In this document: positions 23,598 through 34,536 of the stretch, piece by piece
How the letters are laid out: every line of letters begins with the position of its first letter
Position numbering within the stretch: position 1 is the first letter of the stretch
Source: Tipula vernalis
Taxonomy: Eukaryota; Arthropoda; Insecta; Diptera; Tipulidae
Assembly (NCBI GenBank): GCA_958295665.1
Contig: OY282558.1
Location: forward strand, 185,172,015-185,236,014
Direction of reading: 5' to 3'
DNA: 64,000 nucleotides
The notes under the pieces: model-generated
What the model was told of the DNA's origin: nothing
Database searches by the model: none
The model's input: only the letters and a program-made list of their open reading frames with translations
Translations under genes and position numbers: made by a program

Positions 23598-24025
23598 AAA
23601 CGCTAGTCGTTAGCGTCATAAGAAACATTATTCTCATTTATTAGTCCTTCAATATTGTTACAGTAAACTAAATTTTTTACTTCTGTAAAATATTTTCTAA
23701 ATTGGATATCTCTTTCACGATAAAAAGTTATTCGAGTTCCTGGAGCTAGGCAATTTTTCTCTTTTAATCTTGATACCATTGGTTCAGAAATTTCGTTTCA
23801 AAGTCCAGCATCTCGGAACAAATCATTAAGCTCTTCTTGAGAGAACCCATTGGGATTTTTATTAGGCTCGTCTTCTGATTCTTCTGATGTTTCATCGTTC
23901 ATCTGTATATCCTCAGCGACGTCATCAGCTTCGATATCCGAAATTTCCATTGCATATTTATATTCGTCGCTAGTAGTATTACTTTTGTTACTCTCTTCAG
24001 CTTCAAGAATGGTAGGACAAGTCAC
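23598..24025 (-). pseudogene. Acidic N-terminal fragment of an element-borne protein
   Basis: The frame opens at 24025 with a very acidic region (EISDIEADDVAEDIQ), then NGFSQEELNDLFRDAGL, a TGA stop, and continues in the same frame with SRLKREKNCLAPGTRITFYR and KNLVYCNNIEGLI to about 23598. The second half has the look of a protein seen repeatedly in insect genomes next to transposons, but I cannot name it. The in-frame stop and the missing rest of the protein make this a relic. It lies upstream, in minus-strand order, of the 22984 frame, so both may come from one gene. Confidence 0.45.
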
Positions 24026-24504
24026 AGATTCAACAGTCGCTTAAGAAATCGAAGATTTTGTTTTGCCCAAAAACTTTCGGTAAACAAAAATAGCAATCCT
24101 TCTCCTGATTTTTTGGTTCCTGCGATTGGAGAAGTAAATGTCCTTTTCTTTTGTTTATTAAGTTGCAAGGAGCATCTTTAGCATATCGTTTTTGGAGTCC
24201 AATGATTGATCATTTCACTTGTTTCTATACAAAAAAATTCCTTCCTGGTATCTACTTTTAAGTACATCTCTGAATAGCTTTCTTGTCTTTCTTGTAACAT
24301 TATACTCTTCGAAGTCTAAGTTACCCACCGATGTAGAGTTGCGGTCGTTTGATAACGAAGCCATGTACGGACCATGACAGTACGAGCGCCATTATCCAGG
24401 GACTTTGCGGGATCGCAGAAAAACTCCGTTGGATGCCGATACACGGCAAAACTGTCAGACTAAGAACTCAAGTCTTACGTACAAGTACATTTACTGTTGC
24501 GTTT

Positions 24505-24990
24505 TAGGGTTATAGGGTTATTCAGTTATAGGGTTACAAGTTGAAAGGTGATGGACTTATAGAGATGTGGTGTCGTGGAGTTTTAACTGTCCAAAGTATT
24601 TTTTGTCGCATTTAAGAGCTGTAGGGTTATGGGGTTTTGGGTTTATAGGGTTATGATGTTTTGGATTACTTACTCCGAGATTGAGGTTTGAGTTTTGCGT
24701 GTAAGTTTTTTTTTTTTGCTGCATTTTGGGTTTGTAGTTTAATGGGATGTGAGACTTATGAGGATTATGGGTTTTAGGGTTATAGGTTATCGATCCCGAT
24801 CGATCGTTATTGAGCTAGGAAGATATAGGGTTATAAGGTTTAAGGGTTGATATCGTTGGGTTTTATGGTTTCATGCTGTTTTTTTAAGGTTAGAAACAAA
24901 CGCTGACGTGACAGATTCGGTTTCAGCGACCCAAAAAACATATAATCATCTTGGTCTGATTAAAGGAACCCTTATTTTTTTTGTGGTCCT
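24505..24990 (-). repeat. Right inverted end of foldback-like element
   Basis: This is the reverse-complement partner of 21131-21690, with TTATAGGGTTA-type units inward and TTTGTGGTCCT at the tip. The reading TTAGGGTT in places resembles telomere repeats but is irregular. Confidence 0.65.
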
Positions 24991-25254
24991 GTGTCATTTA
25001 TAGGAAAAGTGTTGAATAGTTTTGGTCGTACAACAAAGTTTTTTATCGTACAACAAAGAACCACTTTGCGTGCCATAAAAATAACTATTGTAGTAGAAGG
25101 GCAGTAAACTTCACTTAAATATTTGGATGTAAATGAGTTAATTTAAATTGAAAATCAAAACCTGCAACGTAAAATGATAACAAAAGTGAAATGATACATT
25201 TAATATTGTTCACTATAAAAATAATATTTTATAATCTTAATGTTCAAAATATTT
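24991..25254. other. AT-rich junction
   Basis: Non-coding sequence between the foldback-like element and the broken 3' side of the non-LTR element. I see no motif. Confidence 0.4.
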
Positions 25255-25442
25255 ACATTTAATTTGTCACAGAATACTCCAGCTCCTACTTTGCCGTCTA
25301 GCTTGGAGCCATCTGTGAAGAATTGCAACGCTTCGGTTTCCGATAACGGTCTATCCCTCCAGGATTCCCTTGAAGGGAAGGGTCCGAAATCGCTTCTCGA
25401 AGCGAAGAGTAGGTTTAATGTAGTCAAGATTCGCCAGCTCAT
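25255..25442 (-). pseudogene. RNase H fragment of the non-LTR element
   Basis: ETEALQFFTDGSKLDGKVGAG carries the first RNase H aspartate. Homology ends after GVFCDKLN at about 25255 and the rest of the domain is missing. An RNase H domain places the element in the I/LOA/Outcast side of non-LTR elements, not in classical Jockey. Confidence 0.7.
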
Positions 25443-25509
25443 CCTTCAACGATCTGACAATAGTAGAGTGTCCTATACTAAGAAATCTCCACTGAGAGAC
25501 GGCTGCAAG

Positions 25510-27424
25510 TCATACAGCCGTATTTGCCGCCATCTGTTTGCCAAAAATGTCGACCGGAAGAAGGTGCAACATAACCTCTAAGGCACTTGTCGGTGTCGAC
25601 CTCAATACCCCGCTAACAAGCATACAGGCCGTTCTTTGCACTCTCTCAATCTTACTTTTGTAAGTTACCTTGTCCAGAGCTGGCCACCAAACACCCACCC
25701 CGTACATGAGTACAGGTCTCACTACAGCGGTGTACAGCCAGTGTACCAGCTCCGGCTTCAGACCCCATCCAATGGCGTTCCTACAGGAGTACAAAGCAAT
25801 AGTAGCTTTGTTTATTCTCTCCAACATGTTGGGCTTCCAACTAAGCTTACTGTCCAAGATAATGCCCAGATATCTAGCTCTATCAGTAAAAGCAAGTCTC
25901 GTGCCATTTAAGGAGGGAGGGACAACTACCGGGATTTTGTATTTCTTAGTAAAGAGTACCAGCTCTGTCTTGGACGGGTTAATACCAAGTCCACATTTGC
26001 CAGCCCATTTCGTAACGATGGTAAGCGCATTTTGCATTACGTCTACAATCGTGCCTAGGAATTTCCCGGTAACAGCTAAAGCTACGTCATCTGCGTACGC
26101 GATAACTTCAATACCCTCTCTCTCCAATTCAAGTAGTAACCCGTTTACCACTATGTTCCAGAGAAGAGGGGACAGAACCCCCCCCCCCCCCCTGCGGAGT
26201 TCCCCTAGTTACTCGCCTCTTGATGGTGGAGTCCCCCAACTTCGAGCTAACAATCCTGCTTTCCAGCATATAATTGATTAACCCTATCAGAGGAACGTCC
26301 ACCTCCAAAAATGACAATCCCTCCTTGACTGCCTCCACTTTCACATTATTAAAGGCGCCTTCTATATCCAGGAAGGCCACCAAAGAGAATTCCTTCGAAT
26401 TAATCGATTTCTCAATCGTAGACACCAAGGCGTGCAAAACAGTGTCCACAGATCTACCCTTTGTGTACGCATGCTGAGACAATGCCCACTTCCTGGCACC
26501 TATTTTATCTCTGATGTATACATCCAGCAGCCTTTCCAAGGTTTTCAAAAGGATAGAGTTATTGGTCTTAGGTCCTTAGGATAGACATGTGAGGTTTTCC
26601 CCGCTTTCGGTATGAACACCACATTGACCTCCGTCCAGTACCTAGGAATATAGCCCAGCTTTAAACACCCTTTGAATATAGCTTCCAGGGCCCGAATTCC
26701 GGATCAATGACAAATGAGAATGAGAAATGACCTTATGTTTTATTTCGCCTACTCTAAATAAAAATGCAGCCGACTAGTTGAAATAAAAAACCAAGTCATT
26801 TCTCATTATCATTTGTCACCGAACCGGAATTCAGGCCCAGGTAGGGAAGAATAATTACTGAGTTGTTTTGAAGTTCCGCTGGTATAATTTGATCCGGACC
26901 AGCCGATTTAAATGGTTTAAAGCCCCTCAGAGCCCATAGAATCCCTTTCCTGGTTACGATATCCTCTGTGGTTACTGACAGTGATTCCTGATGATTGCTA
27001 AGCACCAACAGGTCTTCAAAGCTCCCTGGGAAGTGTGTCTCGAAGAGAAGCTCTAGAGATTCTCCACTAGAAGCTGTCCAAGATCCGTCCGGTTTTATCA
27101 AAAAACTGGGACTAGATGTACTTTTGGAAACTTCCTAAGGCGGGAGGTTTCGGATACCTCTTCCATATTATCACAGAAGATTCTCCAAGACCTCCTTTGT
27201 GCCTTTCTTAACTCTTTCTTATAAATTCCGAGTTTCTCCTTATAGGAGTCCCAATCCTGAGCCTCCCTTGGATTTTTGGCTCTATTAAAGGCTGTCCTAC
27301 AAGCCTTACGATAGGTTCCTAGTTCCCTGGACCACCATACCGGTTTTTGCCTACCCCTAGGCTTAGCCAGTGGGCAGGCAGCGCGAAAGGATCGGTTGTA
27401 TGCGCTAGTAACGCTAGCCACCAT
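25510..27424 (-). pseudogene. Non-LTR reverse transcriptase, frameshifted
   Basis: Pieces in order: linker (27424-27098, KPVWWSRELGTYRKACR), early RT (27101-26839, GFKPFKSAGPDQIIPAELQ), a 140-bp insert, then EAIFKGCLKLGYIPRYW and FIPKAGK (about 26688-26590), RT core (26548-26129, LVAFLDIEGAFNNV and RGTPQGG) and a catalytic-loop block (26151-25510, VIAYADDVALAV; thumb VVRPVLMYGVGVWW). The TPQGG codons lie in a 15-base C run (26178-26192) that throws the frame by one. A further shift lies near 26565. All key RT residues are present but not in one frame. Confidence 0.85.
26694..26833. mobile_element. 140-bp MITE-like insert in the RT
   Basis: The ends are inverted: GAATTCCGG..TGACAAATGAGAATGAGAAATGAC on the left and its near complement on the right (about 40 bp). 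GGCCC stands on both sides (26689-26693 and 26834-26838), a likely 5-bp target duplication. The middle is AT-rich and non-coding. Removing it brings the two RT pieces together at PYL...ALEAIF. Confidence 0.75.
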
Positions 27425-28143
27425 GTCCTCCAGCTCCCCAACGGTCGTCGGGGCTCCATAGCCGGTAACATTTCCTCCAATAATTCCCCATATTTGCTCC
27501 AGTTGGTCCTTCTAGGGTTCCTGAAGGCTTCCCGGGTAGCAGGGTGAATATCGAGGCTATAGGCTAAATATCGATGATCAGAAAAGGAGTGTTCCTTATC
27601 CACCCTCCAATTTTTAACCATATAAAGAATATTATTTGAGGCAAGGGTCACGTCTAGAACCTCCTGCCTGTTACTAGTAATAAATGTGGGTTCCCGCCCA
27701 ATATTACACACTGAAAGATTAGTACTCATCAAATAATCAAAAAGTGACTCACCTCTTTCATTAATGTCCGTGCTTCCCCAGATAGTGTGATGCGCATTAG
27801 CATCAACTCCCAGTACCACACCTACCTTTGATTGTTCCGCTTCAAGGATCAGCTCCTCCAGGTTATCCGGAGGAACGTCCTTCTCCCGGTCCATGTAGGC
27901 TGAAACAAGCCAGAATCTACAAGTGCCTACTTCCAGGCTATCCTCATCCTTCGAGGGAGTCCTTGCCCTACCGAGGTCGCCGGATTCACTCTCCCCTCTA
28001 CCCTCAGCTTCTCCCCCCCATGCTGCTGGTACCCCCTTCAGGCCTGGGCGGGTTGCCACCATCCTCCGGTTGGCCTCCGATACGCGCTTCCGCCCCATCC
28101 TTCTTATAAACTTTGAGAGTAATTGACCTGAAACCGAAGTCAA
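27319..28143 (-). pseudogene. Non-LTR endonuclease, C-terminal half
   Basis: The useful part starts around 27990 and carries the back half of an apurinic-type endonuclease: LGVDANAHHTIWGS (D and N of the active site), PTFITSNRQEVLDVTL, and SDHRYLAYSL with the catalytic SDH. The N-terminal half expected before it (metal-binding N and E residues) is absent; the frame instead runs back into ORF1 sequence in another frame. I infer an internal deletion joining gag to mid-endonuclease. This enzyme would nick target DNA to prime reverse transcription. Confidence 0.75.
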
Positions 28144-29098
28144 TTACTCCCTTCGTTTTGTGAAGGAGGGCAAGGAACTCCTTATTTATTACCATGATTG
28201 ATAATTTCGAGCCCCCCTTTACCTCCTCCTGCTTGACGATCTTCCAATTTCCGGTCGGAAGATCCGGGTTACTGGCCTGAATGATTTTCAAAGCCCCGTC
28301 AGGGCTAGCCGGTTCTGATGGACACGTGCCCTCGGCCTGCTAGGAATTTCCTCCCGGCTAACTGTCGCAAGCTTTGCGCCTGGCCACACCTCCCGTACTT
28401 TGGCTATAGCCTTTTTATAAAGATCCACAGATCTAGAGTCCGAGCATGCAGTCATCTTCACACGCCCTTGATACCATCCCGCATCCCTGCAGGATGGGGG
28501 CGGTCCCGGATTTTCACCCAGGACCTTTAAAAAGACGAAGTTGAGTGCATTATACTAGAGTGCATTATAACCTCCATTTTTCCGCCGTGATGCTCCCATC
28601 TTCTTGACTTTCGTCAATAACGGCTAGCATCAACACATGCTCCCTCAGGACATCGCTGAACAGGTTTGTCCCTGAGTTGGAGCTCGGCTTCTTTTCAGTC
28701 ACCAACTTGGCCCGCTTGCTGTTAATTACTTCCACCTCGTCCTGGGACCGCTGTGTTTTCGACACATGGTCCCTTTCCGAGCTTCCGCAGCCTACAGTGC
28801 TCCTTGCCTAAGCTACTGATGTTCTTTGCTCTTCCGTAAGCTGCCCCTCGGGGGTCGCAGCCCACTTTTCGAGAATTTGGAATGCCGAGCTGTATCGCCT
28901 TTTCGCCGAAGGAATGTCTCTCGTCCCACTCCCCTGTGCTGCGTTGGTACCGCTAACTCCCGGGACTTGTGCCCTAGAGTCAACCACCTTCGCAACCTTA
29001 GAGGCCCCACCCGTCTGGTTCGAGGTACCTCCCTTCGCTGATACCGGCTTTTGAGGAGAGCCGGTGCCCTTTGTTTTTATGTTATTCGATCTTTCCAT
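28004..29098 (-). pseudogene. Non-LTR ORF1 (Gag, DUF4780-like)
   Basis: The frame starts at ATG 29098 (MERSNNIKTKGTGSPQKP), a serine/glycine/lysine-rich N-terminus, and ends at a stop near 28808. Coding resumes at 28765 and again through about 28560-28320 with WYQGRVKMTACSDSRSVDLY, which resembles the DUF4780 domain of insect Jockey-type Gag proteins. The last open block (28291-28004) carries the DUF4780 second half (IIQASNPDLPTGNWKIVKQE). Such proteins bind element RNA. Frame breaks between blocks make it a pseudogene, and the C-terminal part overlaps the start of the 28143-27319 frame. Confidence 0.7.
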
Positions 29099-29717
29099 TG
29101 GATTCCCATGAATATCGGAGAATAATAAAGGTCCGCCTGCGCAGAGATCCGTATACGCAGGTAAGGCTAATTACAACTGGAGGTCGCCAGGTATCCAGAG
29201 GGCTCCGTTAGCGACTGGGCTTTGTTAAATGGGCCCCAGCCTAGTTGACCATCAGCACGGGTCGCTAAACAGCCTAATCCAGCCCATTCGGCTCGCTAGC
29301 ACCCCGACCCCTGCACCCCCTTCCCTCCGCCCACATTCTCTCCCCCATTCACCTATTCACATGGAGAGCCCAATCCAATGGGATCCATTCCATTCCCCGG
29401 TTCACCCGTTTATAGGGTACCCCCACTCATCACCCGCGGAGACTCCGGAGGTGCAGAGAGGACGTAACGCACAGTCCGCCGTGGTTATTGGTCGATGGTT
29501 TTCTGGCGCCATCTGTTCGCCTTTCCATGCTGGGCATCATAGGCACTCAGAATTTAATGAACTGAGGTTAACCACTCCCCAGTTCCCTGAGACTCTCCCA
29601 CCAGCTGGACTGCGGTTGGGGGCGGCTTATTTAATTCACCGCTAACCTACCTATCGATAGGTTGTCCACTATTCACCACCTGTGACCCCCCCGATAGCTG
29701 CAGTACGCCAAGGGCAA

Positions 29718-30189
29718 GTTTGTGGTAAATGCAAAATAAATATGTCAGAAAGGTTTTCTTTATCATTTATTGTTCAGTTTTCTGGTGCTACAGTCTTTTA
29801 GAATACTATTTCCAAAAAGATTGAGTGAAAATTCAAAATATTTTCGAATTTAGAGACATTGTTATGGAAATTTAAGATATTGGTAAAGCACTTGTGCGCT
29901 TTAAGGTACCGTTATGAATAATAATTATTTCAGGACTTCACATTCATAACTTTATGGATATGTAATAATTCTCCACACATATAATACATTGTTGTGAATT
30001 TCTAAATTGTATGAAATAAAGCAAATAATGATCAATTTGATCAATATGATCAATGCAATTCAATTTTTTTCGAAATTCATTTATTTGTTTCACAATTTTG
30101 ATTTATTTTATAATTCATATAAAAAACTATACAATTTGATATCTAAAATATCAGAAAATACCTTTCAACTGAATGAAAAAAAAATATGC
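29718..30189. other. AT-rich spacer, no gene seen
   Basis: A sharp drop in G+C marks the left edge of the non-LTR leader. The sequence contains an open frame at 30007-30222 that is simply low-complexity Ile/Asn/Lys codons. Nothing to annotate. Confidence 0.4.
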
Positions 30190-30590
30190 ATTATTATTAT
30201 TGGAGGCTTATGTGGGCGATAAGCCACCTCGCACTGCGACCTAAAAGATCTATTGTGCTGGACCCTGCTTCATTATCCTTCCAGTCAATATTCAGGTTCT
30301 TAATGAACCAGACAATACTGCCTCCCGGTACGTGATACATACTATCTGCTTACTGCTCTCCCTTCTAGTTGTTTACTACAGCATGTAGTTCCGCTAGAAA
30401 GACGGTAGCATTGTAGCCCAAGGGCTTCGTGAGGGCTGTCCCACTCCCATATATTCCTACTCCTCCTGGGAATTGCAAATCGCCTGTAGGTCACCCAGCT
30501 TTACTACAGGAAGGCTAAATAAAACTGGAGAGTGCCTGATATCCAGAGTCCGCATATTTTGGCCTGATTAACCTATCAGCCATTCATCCA
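30190..30590 (-). pseudogene. Second non-LTR fragment: RNase H
   Basis: On the minus strand GVGIYGSGTALTKPLGYNAT followed by VFLAELHAVVN matches the middle of a non-LTR RNase H domain (AE of the active site). After stops it continues with SIVWFIKNLNIDWKDNEAGS. The block 30505-30560 resembles 29168-29215 in the leader of the larger element (AAGGCTAAWTAMAACTGGAG), so both probably belong to one family. It is decayed, with at least two stops. Confidence 0.6.
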
Positions 30591-32203
30591 TCGGCCTTTT
30601 CCATACAAATCCTACAAATTGAACATTTTTCAAAACAAATTCAATGCTTTTGATATAAAACTAAATAGTTTTTAAATCAAATTCTATAGATGAAAATCGG
30701 GTTTTAAAATTGTTTTGAACCAGTAATTGGTTAACCGATTTTGGTTAAATTTGATGTAGACGATGGAAATGGATTTCTGAAATGATATTTAGAAGAATTT
30801 CTGAAATATGGTCCATCATTTTGATGAAATTTTACACGACGTAAATGGGATTATAAAATGATTTTTAGAAGAAGTTCTGGAATATAGCGAATCAGGTTGG
30901 AATTGACTATTTCTTAAATTTGTCAAATTCTAGAACTTTTAAATAACCAGGTTCCTTCATAATTGGCCTTATTACAGAACTTTATCTAAAAATCATTTAA
31001 TACTCTCATTTCCATCATATGAATTTATAAAAAATTAATTAAATTTGATTTGAAAGTTACTGAATTTGGTGTAAAAATGATATAAACAATTTTTTGTTGG
31101 ATAATCAAGAACCCCTGATAGCTTGGTTGGAGATCCAGGACCATTTAATAAACAAACGAATAAATATCTGAAAACCATAAAAATTGTCCAATCTATCCAA
31201 GAAAAAAATCATTCGCGGTTTTTTAAAATCGGTCCACCCAGCAGCAGTTCCCCGCCTTTTAATGTCAAGGGACGACCTTAAACGCATTTTAGTTGTTGTT
31301 TAATCAAAAATTAATTTGAGATAAACTTCATTCGCATCGGACATTTAATTTTGGAACACACTGAAAAGCAATAATGCTAGGCACTTATATTTAAAAATTA
31401 TTTTTAAATTTTTTCATTGATAAAATAAAAAAATAGAAAGAGAGACTTGGTTCGAGATATGAGTTTAGATTTGATTGAAGAGCAAATAAAATTATTAAAA
31501 AAAAAAAAATATTCGTTTTTCATTTCATAGTGACTTTGCACATGCGAATCGCGACTAAATAAAATATTATTCGTTTATTTTGATTAATAAATTATATTAG
31601 TGTCTGTTAACCAAAATATGTTACAAAAATTAAGAATTGTGTTAAAATTTGGTAATCGTCATATATATTCATCGTGTAATGTCTCAAATCGCTAAAAAAA
31701 TCGAATATAGTATATTGTGTGTTATATAGAGAATTAAGTTTTTCATAATAATAGGCTCATCGATTGTCTCTACAACACAAATCCTGAAATTTTACCCAAA
31801 ATAAGGTTCAAGTAAAACTTCGCGTATCTCCAGGCCTAAACGGTGAGTGTGAGCCCGAAACTGATTCAAATTATACAATTAGTCACAAGAAATTTGGAAA
31901 CATAACAAAATCAGATATTTCAGATACTTTTGGTAATTCACCTATTCCGCTAGCATTTATTTATTATTAAATCAGCATATTGTTACTATTTTTCTATCAT
32001 TGTGTTTGTACTAATAATGAGGCTTACTACTACACTATTATAAAATATTCGTAACTCTTCTCATTCTCATTAAAATATTTTATATGATTATGGTATGGAG
32101 TACGAGTAACTATCTATGAATGTGCCGATTTTCACTTTGGTCAGTTAGTAGTTGGTGTGGTTCATGCGAACAGTGATTAAATACATTGAGTGTATTGAAA
32201 AAA
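30591..32203. other. Intergenic, upstream of P450 gene 2
   Basis: The left part (30750-31020) holds two direct copies and one inverted relic of the dispersed repeat containing AATGATTTTTAGAAGAAGTTCTGGAATAT-type sequence. The remaining DNA up to the ATG at 32204 should include the promoter of gene 2, but I cannot identify a start site. No other gene is seen. Confidence 0.45.
30750..31020. repeat. Diverged copies of the 43.8/50.8-kb repeat
   Basis: Copies near 30760-30808 and 30815-30893 are direct and one near 30966-31018 is inverted. Shared core: GGAAATGG...CTAAAATGATTTTT...GAAGTTCTGGAATAT. They are more diverged than the tandem copies at 43.8 and 50.8 kb. Confidence 0.6.
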
Positions 32204-34133
32204 ATGATTAAATCATACAATCGTTTGTCAAAATTTCAATTTCGAAGTTTGGCCAGTTTGGCTCAGGTAAATAATTCGAGTTGTAATTTTAACAAAGATT
32301 TAAAACGCTTTAATTTTCAGGAGCCAGACAATGATAAAGCAAAACCATTCAAATCAATTCCAGGCCCAAAATCATTTAGAGAGTTACGAGAATTTTTTCC
32401 GGGTGGTAAATTTTATGATAAACCAATTAAACAATTGCATGGCCAATTACAAAACTGTTATGGTGATATAATTTTAATGAAAGGGATGTTAAGACGTCCC
32501 GATGTGGTATTACTATATGACCCAGCTGATTTTGAGATGTTACATCGGACTGAAGGTGCTTGGCCAACCAGACGAGCTTTCGAAACATTGACTTACTATA
32601 GGAAAAATGTAAGGCCTGATATTTATGGTGAAACTGGTGGTTTATTAACTGAGTTAGTATGCATACACGTATGCAAAGAACAAAATAAATTGTTATCGTG
32701 TTTCTTTATCTAAGTGAATAATACCTATACATATTTATTTATTTATATAAAGACATGACAAGAAATGGGGTGATTTTCGAACCACTGTCAACCCAGTAAT
32801 GCTTCAGCCGAAAGCTGTTAAACACTATATAAGTGGAATTGATCAAATTGCTGTGGAATTTTCCGATAAGTACTTTATTCCCATTGTAATATTGCCTCGC
32901 TCCGAATCTAATTTTATATTTTGTTTTGCCTTTGTAGAATTAAAAGAGACCGAGACGAAAAATGTGAATTGGGTGATGATTTTCTTCTAGACATTAACGT
33001 TTGGGCATTAGAATCTATTGCTTATATAGCCTTGGATACTCGTTTAAATGTGATTTCAAGTAATGATACTTCGTCAGATGGGCACAAAATTGTTAAGTAT
33101 GCAAGAGAATTTTTTGAATTAAGCTATAAGCTTGAGGCGCTGCCATCAATTTGGAAGTACGTTAAAACAAGGAATTTTGTGAAGCAAATGGAAACTTTAG
33201 ATAATTTAACGTATTACACGAAAAAATACATAGACAAGGCTTCAGAAAATTTAGAAGGGGTTAATTCGGAAAATAGTGTTCTTCAAAAATTAATAAAAAT
33301 TGATAAATCAACGGCTTTTGTTATGGCTTCGGATATGTTACTAGCGGGGGCAGATACCGTAAGTTTTCAAACATTCCTCACATATTTATACATGATAAAA
33401 TTAATTTTAATTAATTTCAGACTGGAGCTTTGACTACTTCTGTTTTATATGAACTCGGAACTAATCCGGATAAACAACAAAAATTACGAGATGATATTTT
33501 AAAAATTTTACCAAATAAAAGTGATCGATTGAAAATTGGCGATTTAACTAATATTCCATATTTACGGGCAATAATTAAAGAATCAGCTCGTTTGCATCCT
33601 GTAGTTGGTGCAAATCTTCGTTCAGCAGGACAAGATTTATGTATAAAAGGATATCACATTCCGAAAGGGGTACGATTGTTAATTTAAGACTAGCGGGTTT
33701 ACTTTTAACTAGCAATATTTTATTGCAGACCGACGTCGCTACAATCAATATGAATTTGTATACGAATAAGGAATATTTTCCGTCACCTGAGAAATTTATG
33801 CCCGAACGATGGTTAAGGGGTGACACTAAAACAGATACATCGGCCCAAAAGGCCACAAATCCTTTTGTATATTTACCATTTGGTTTTGGAGCACGATCAT
33901 GTATAGGAAGGCGGTTTGCTGAACTTGAAATGGAATGCTTAATGATACGGTAAAAAAAAATGTTAAATCAAAATTTAACATTTTCTAATGAAAATTCTGT
34001 TTTCTTATTTTTTTCTAGCTTGGTCAGAAATTTTGAAATAACCTGGAATTTGGAAAGTGATCTGAAAATCAAAACTGATTTTGTAAGTTCACCTGTCCCA
34101 CCAATTAAATTTGCATTTAAAGATATTGAGTAG
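32204..34133 (+). CDS. Mitochondrial cytochrome P450 gene 2 (CYP12-like)
   Basis: Exons: 32204-32266, 32321-32652, 32753-32869, 32938-33358, 33421-33669, 33729-33949, 34019-34133, giving about 505 residues. Exons 3 and 5 (117 and 249 bp) have exactly the lengths of gene 1, and the last two together equal its final 336-bp exon. So gene 2 carries an extra 69-bp intron before LVRNFEITW. Start [20 protein letters not shown] looks like a matrix presequence; I take ATG 32204 since no earlier ATG is in frame. Intron 1 (54 bp) has no stop and could be retained. It shows I-helix AGADTTG, ExxR in [13 protein letters not shown] and haem loop [12 protein letters not shown] (Cys near 452). Closest in the window to gene 1. 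It lies head-to-tail with gene 3, 403 bp apart. Confidence 0.9.
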
Positions 34134-34536
34134 ACTTGTTTATTGTTAATAAAATCGTTATATTTTATATTTAATAATCTTGTTTTTGACTAAAATTCGC
34201 CGATTTGGTAAAGTCCATTCAACAAAATATACAAAAATAGAAGAGCGAATTTTAACACCACAACAATTTTATAAACAGAGAGCTGATGATTAGCCAAAAT
34301 ACATTCAAAAATCTTTCGCATCGCAATAAACAAAATTTTTTATTAGCTATTTCATGCTTATCTAATCTACCTGCTTAATAATTCGCCATCACAACAAAAA
34401 AATTAAAGAACGCGCAGCGCACGATCATTCATGTTTGAACAAAAATAAAATAAAAAATTAAAATTTTTGCGAACACTGAAATGGAAAATTAATTTTAGTC
34501 ATTTGTTAGCACGCAACGTAATAAGAACATTTCAAA
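34134..34536. other. Intergenic spacer between P450 genes 2 and 3
   Basis: This 403-bp AT-rich spacer must hold the 3' end of gene 2 and the promoter of gene 3. AATAAA-like stretches occur soon after the stop (for example AATAAAATCG near 34149). No gene. Confidence 0.5.

Larger units (their letters stand above)
21131..24990. mobile_element. Foldback-like element with about 500-bp inverted ends
   Basis: The left end (AGGACCACAAAAAAAA..., 21131 to about 21690) and the right end (about 24505-24990, reverse complement) match over long stretches, including ATCAGACCAAG, CACGTCAGCGTTTGTT and CGCAAAACTCAAACCTCAAT. Much of each end is degenerate tandem repeats of the form ATAACCCTAAAACC. Long inverted ends built from short repeats recall Foldback/Galileo elements. 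No flanking duplication was found. The core carries coding remnants on the minus strand (22497-22984 and 23598-24025). Confidence 0.7.
25255..29717 (-). mobile_element. Broken non-LTR retrotransposon with RNase H (I/LOA/Jockey group)
   Basis: The GC-rich block reads on the minus strand: a 5' leader (about 29717-29099), gag-like ORF1 (29098 to about 28004), the C-terminal half of an endonuclease, reverse transcriptase, and the start of RNase H, where it stops abruptly at about 25255. It lacks the N-terminal half of the endonuclease and everything beyond the first RNase H motif, and has several frameshifts plus a 140-bp insert at 26694-26833. Base composition is clearly richer in G+C than its surroundings. 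It is defective. Confidence 0.85.

Noticed and set aside
24480..24900. Telomere-like TTATAGGGTT repeats
   Set aside because: They are irregular, internal, and mirrored at 21.3-21.7 kb, so they belong to the arms of an element and not to a chromosome end.
25670..26281. 203-codon plus-strand open frame
   Set aside because: It is antisense to the clear reverse transcriptase.
29229..29645. 138-codon proline/serine-rich open frame on the plus strand
   Set aside because: It lies antisense to the GC-rich leader of the non-LTR element; its length reflects base composition.
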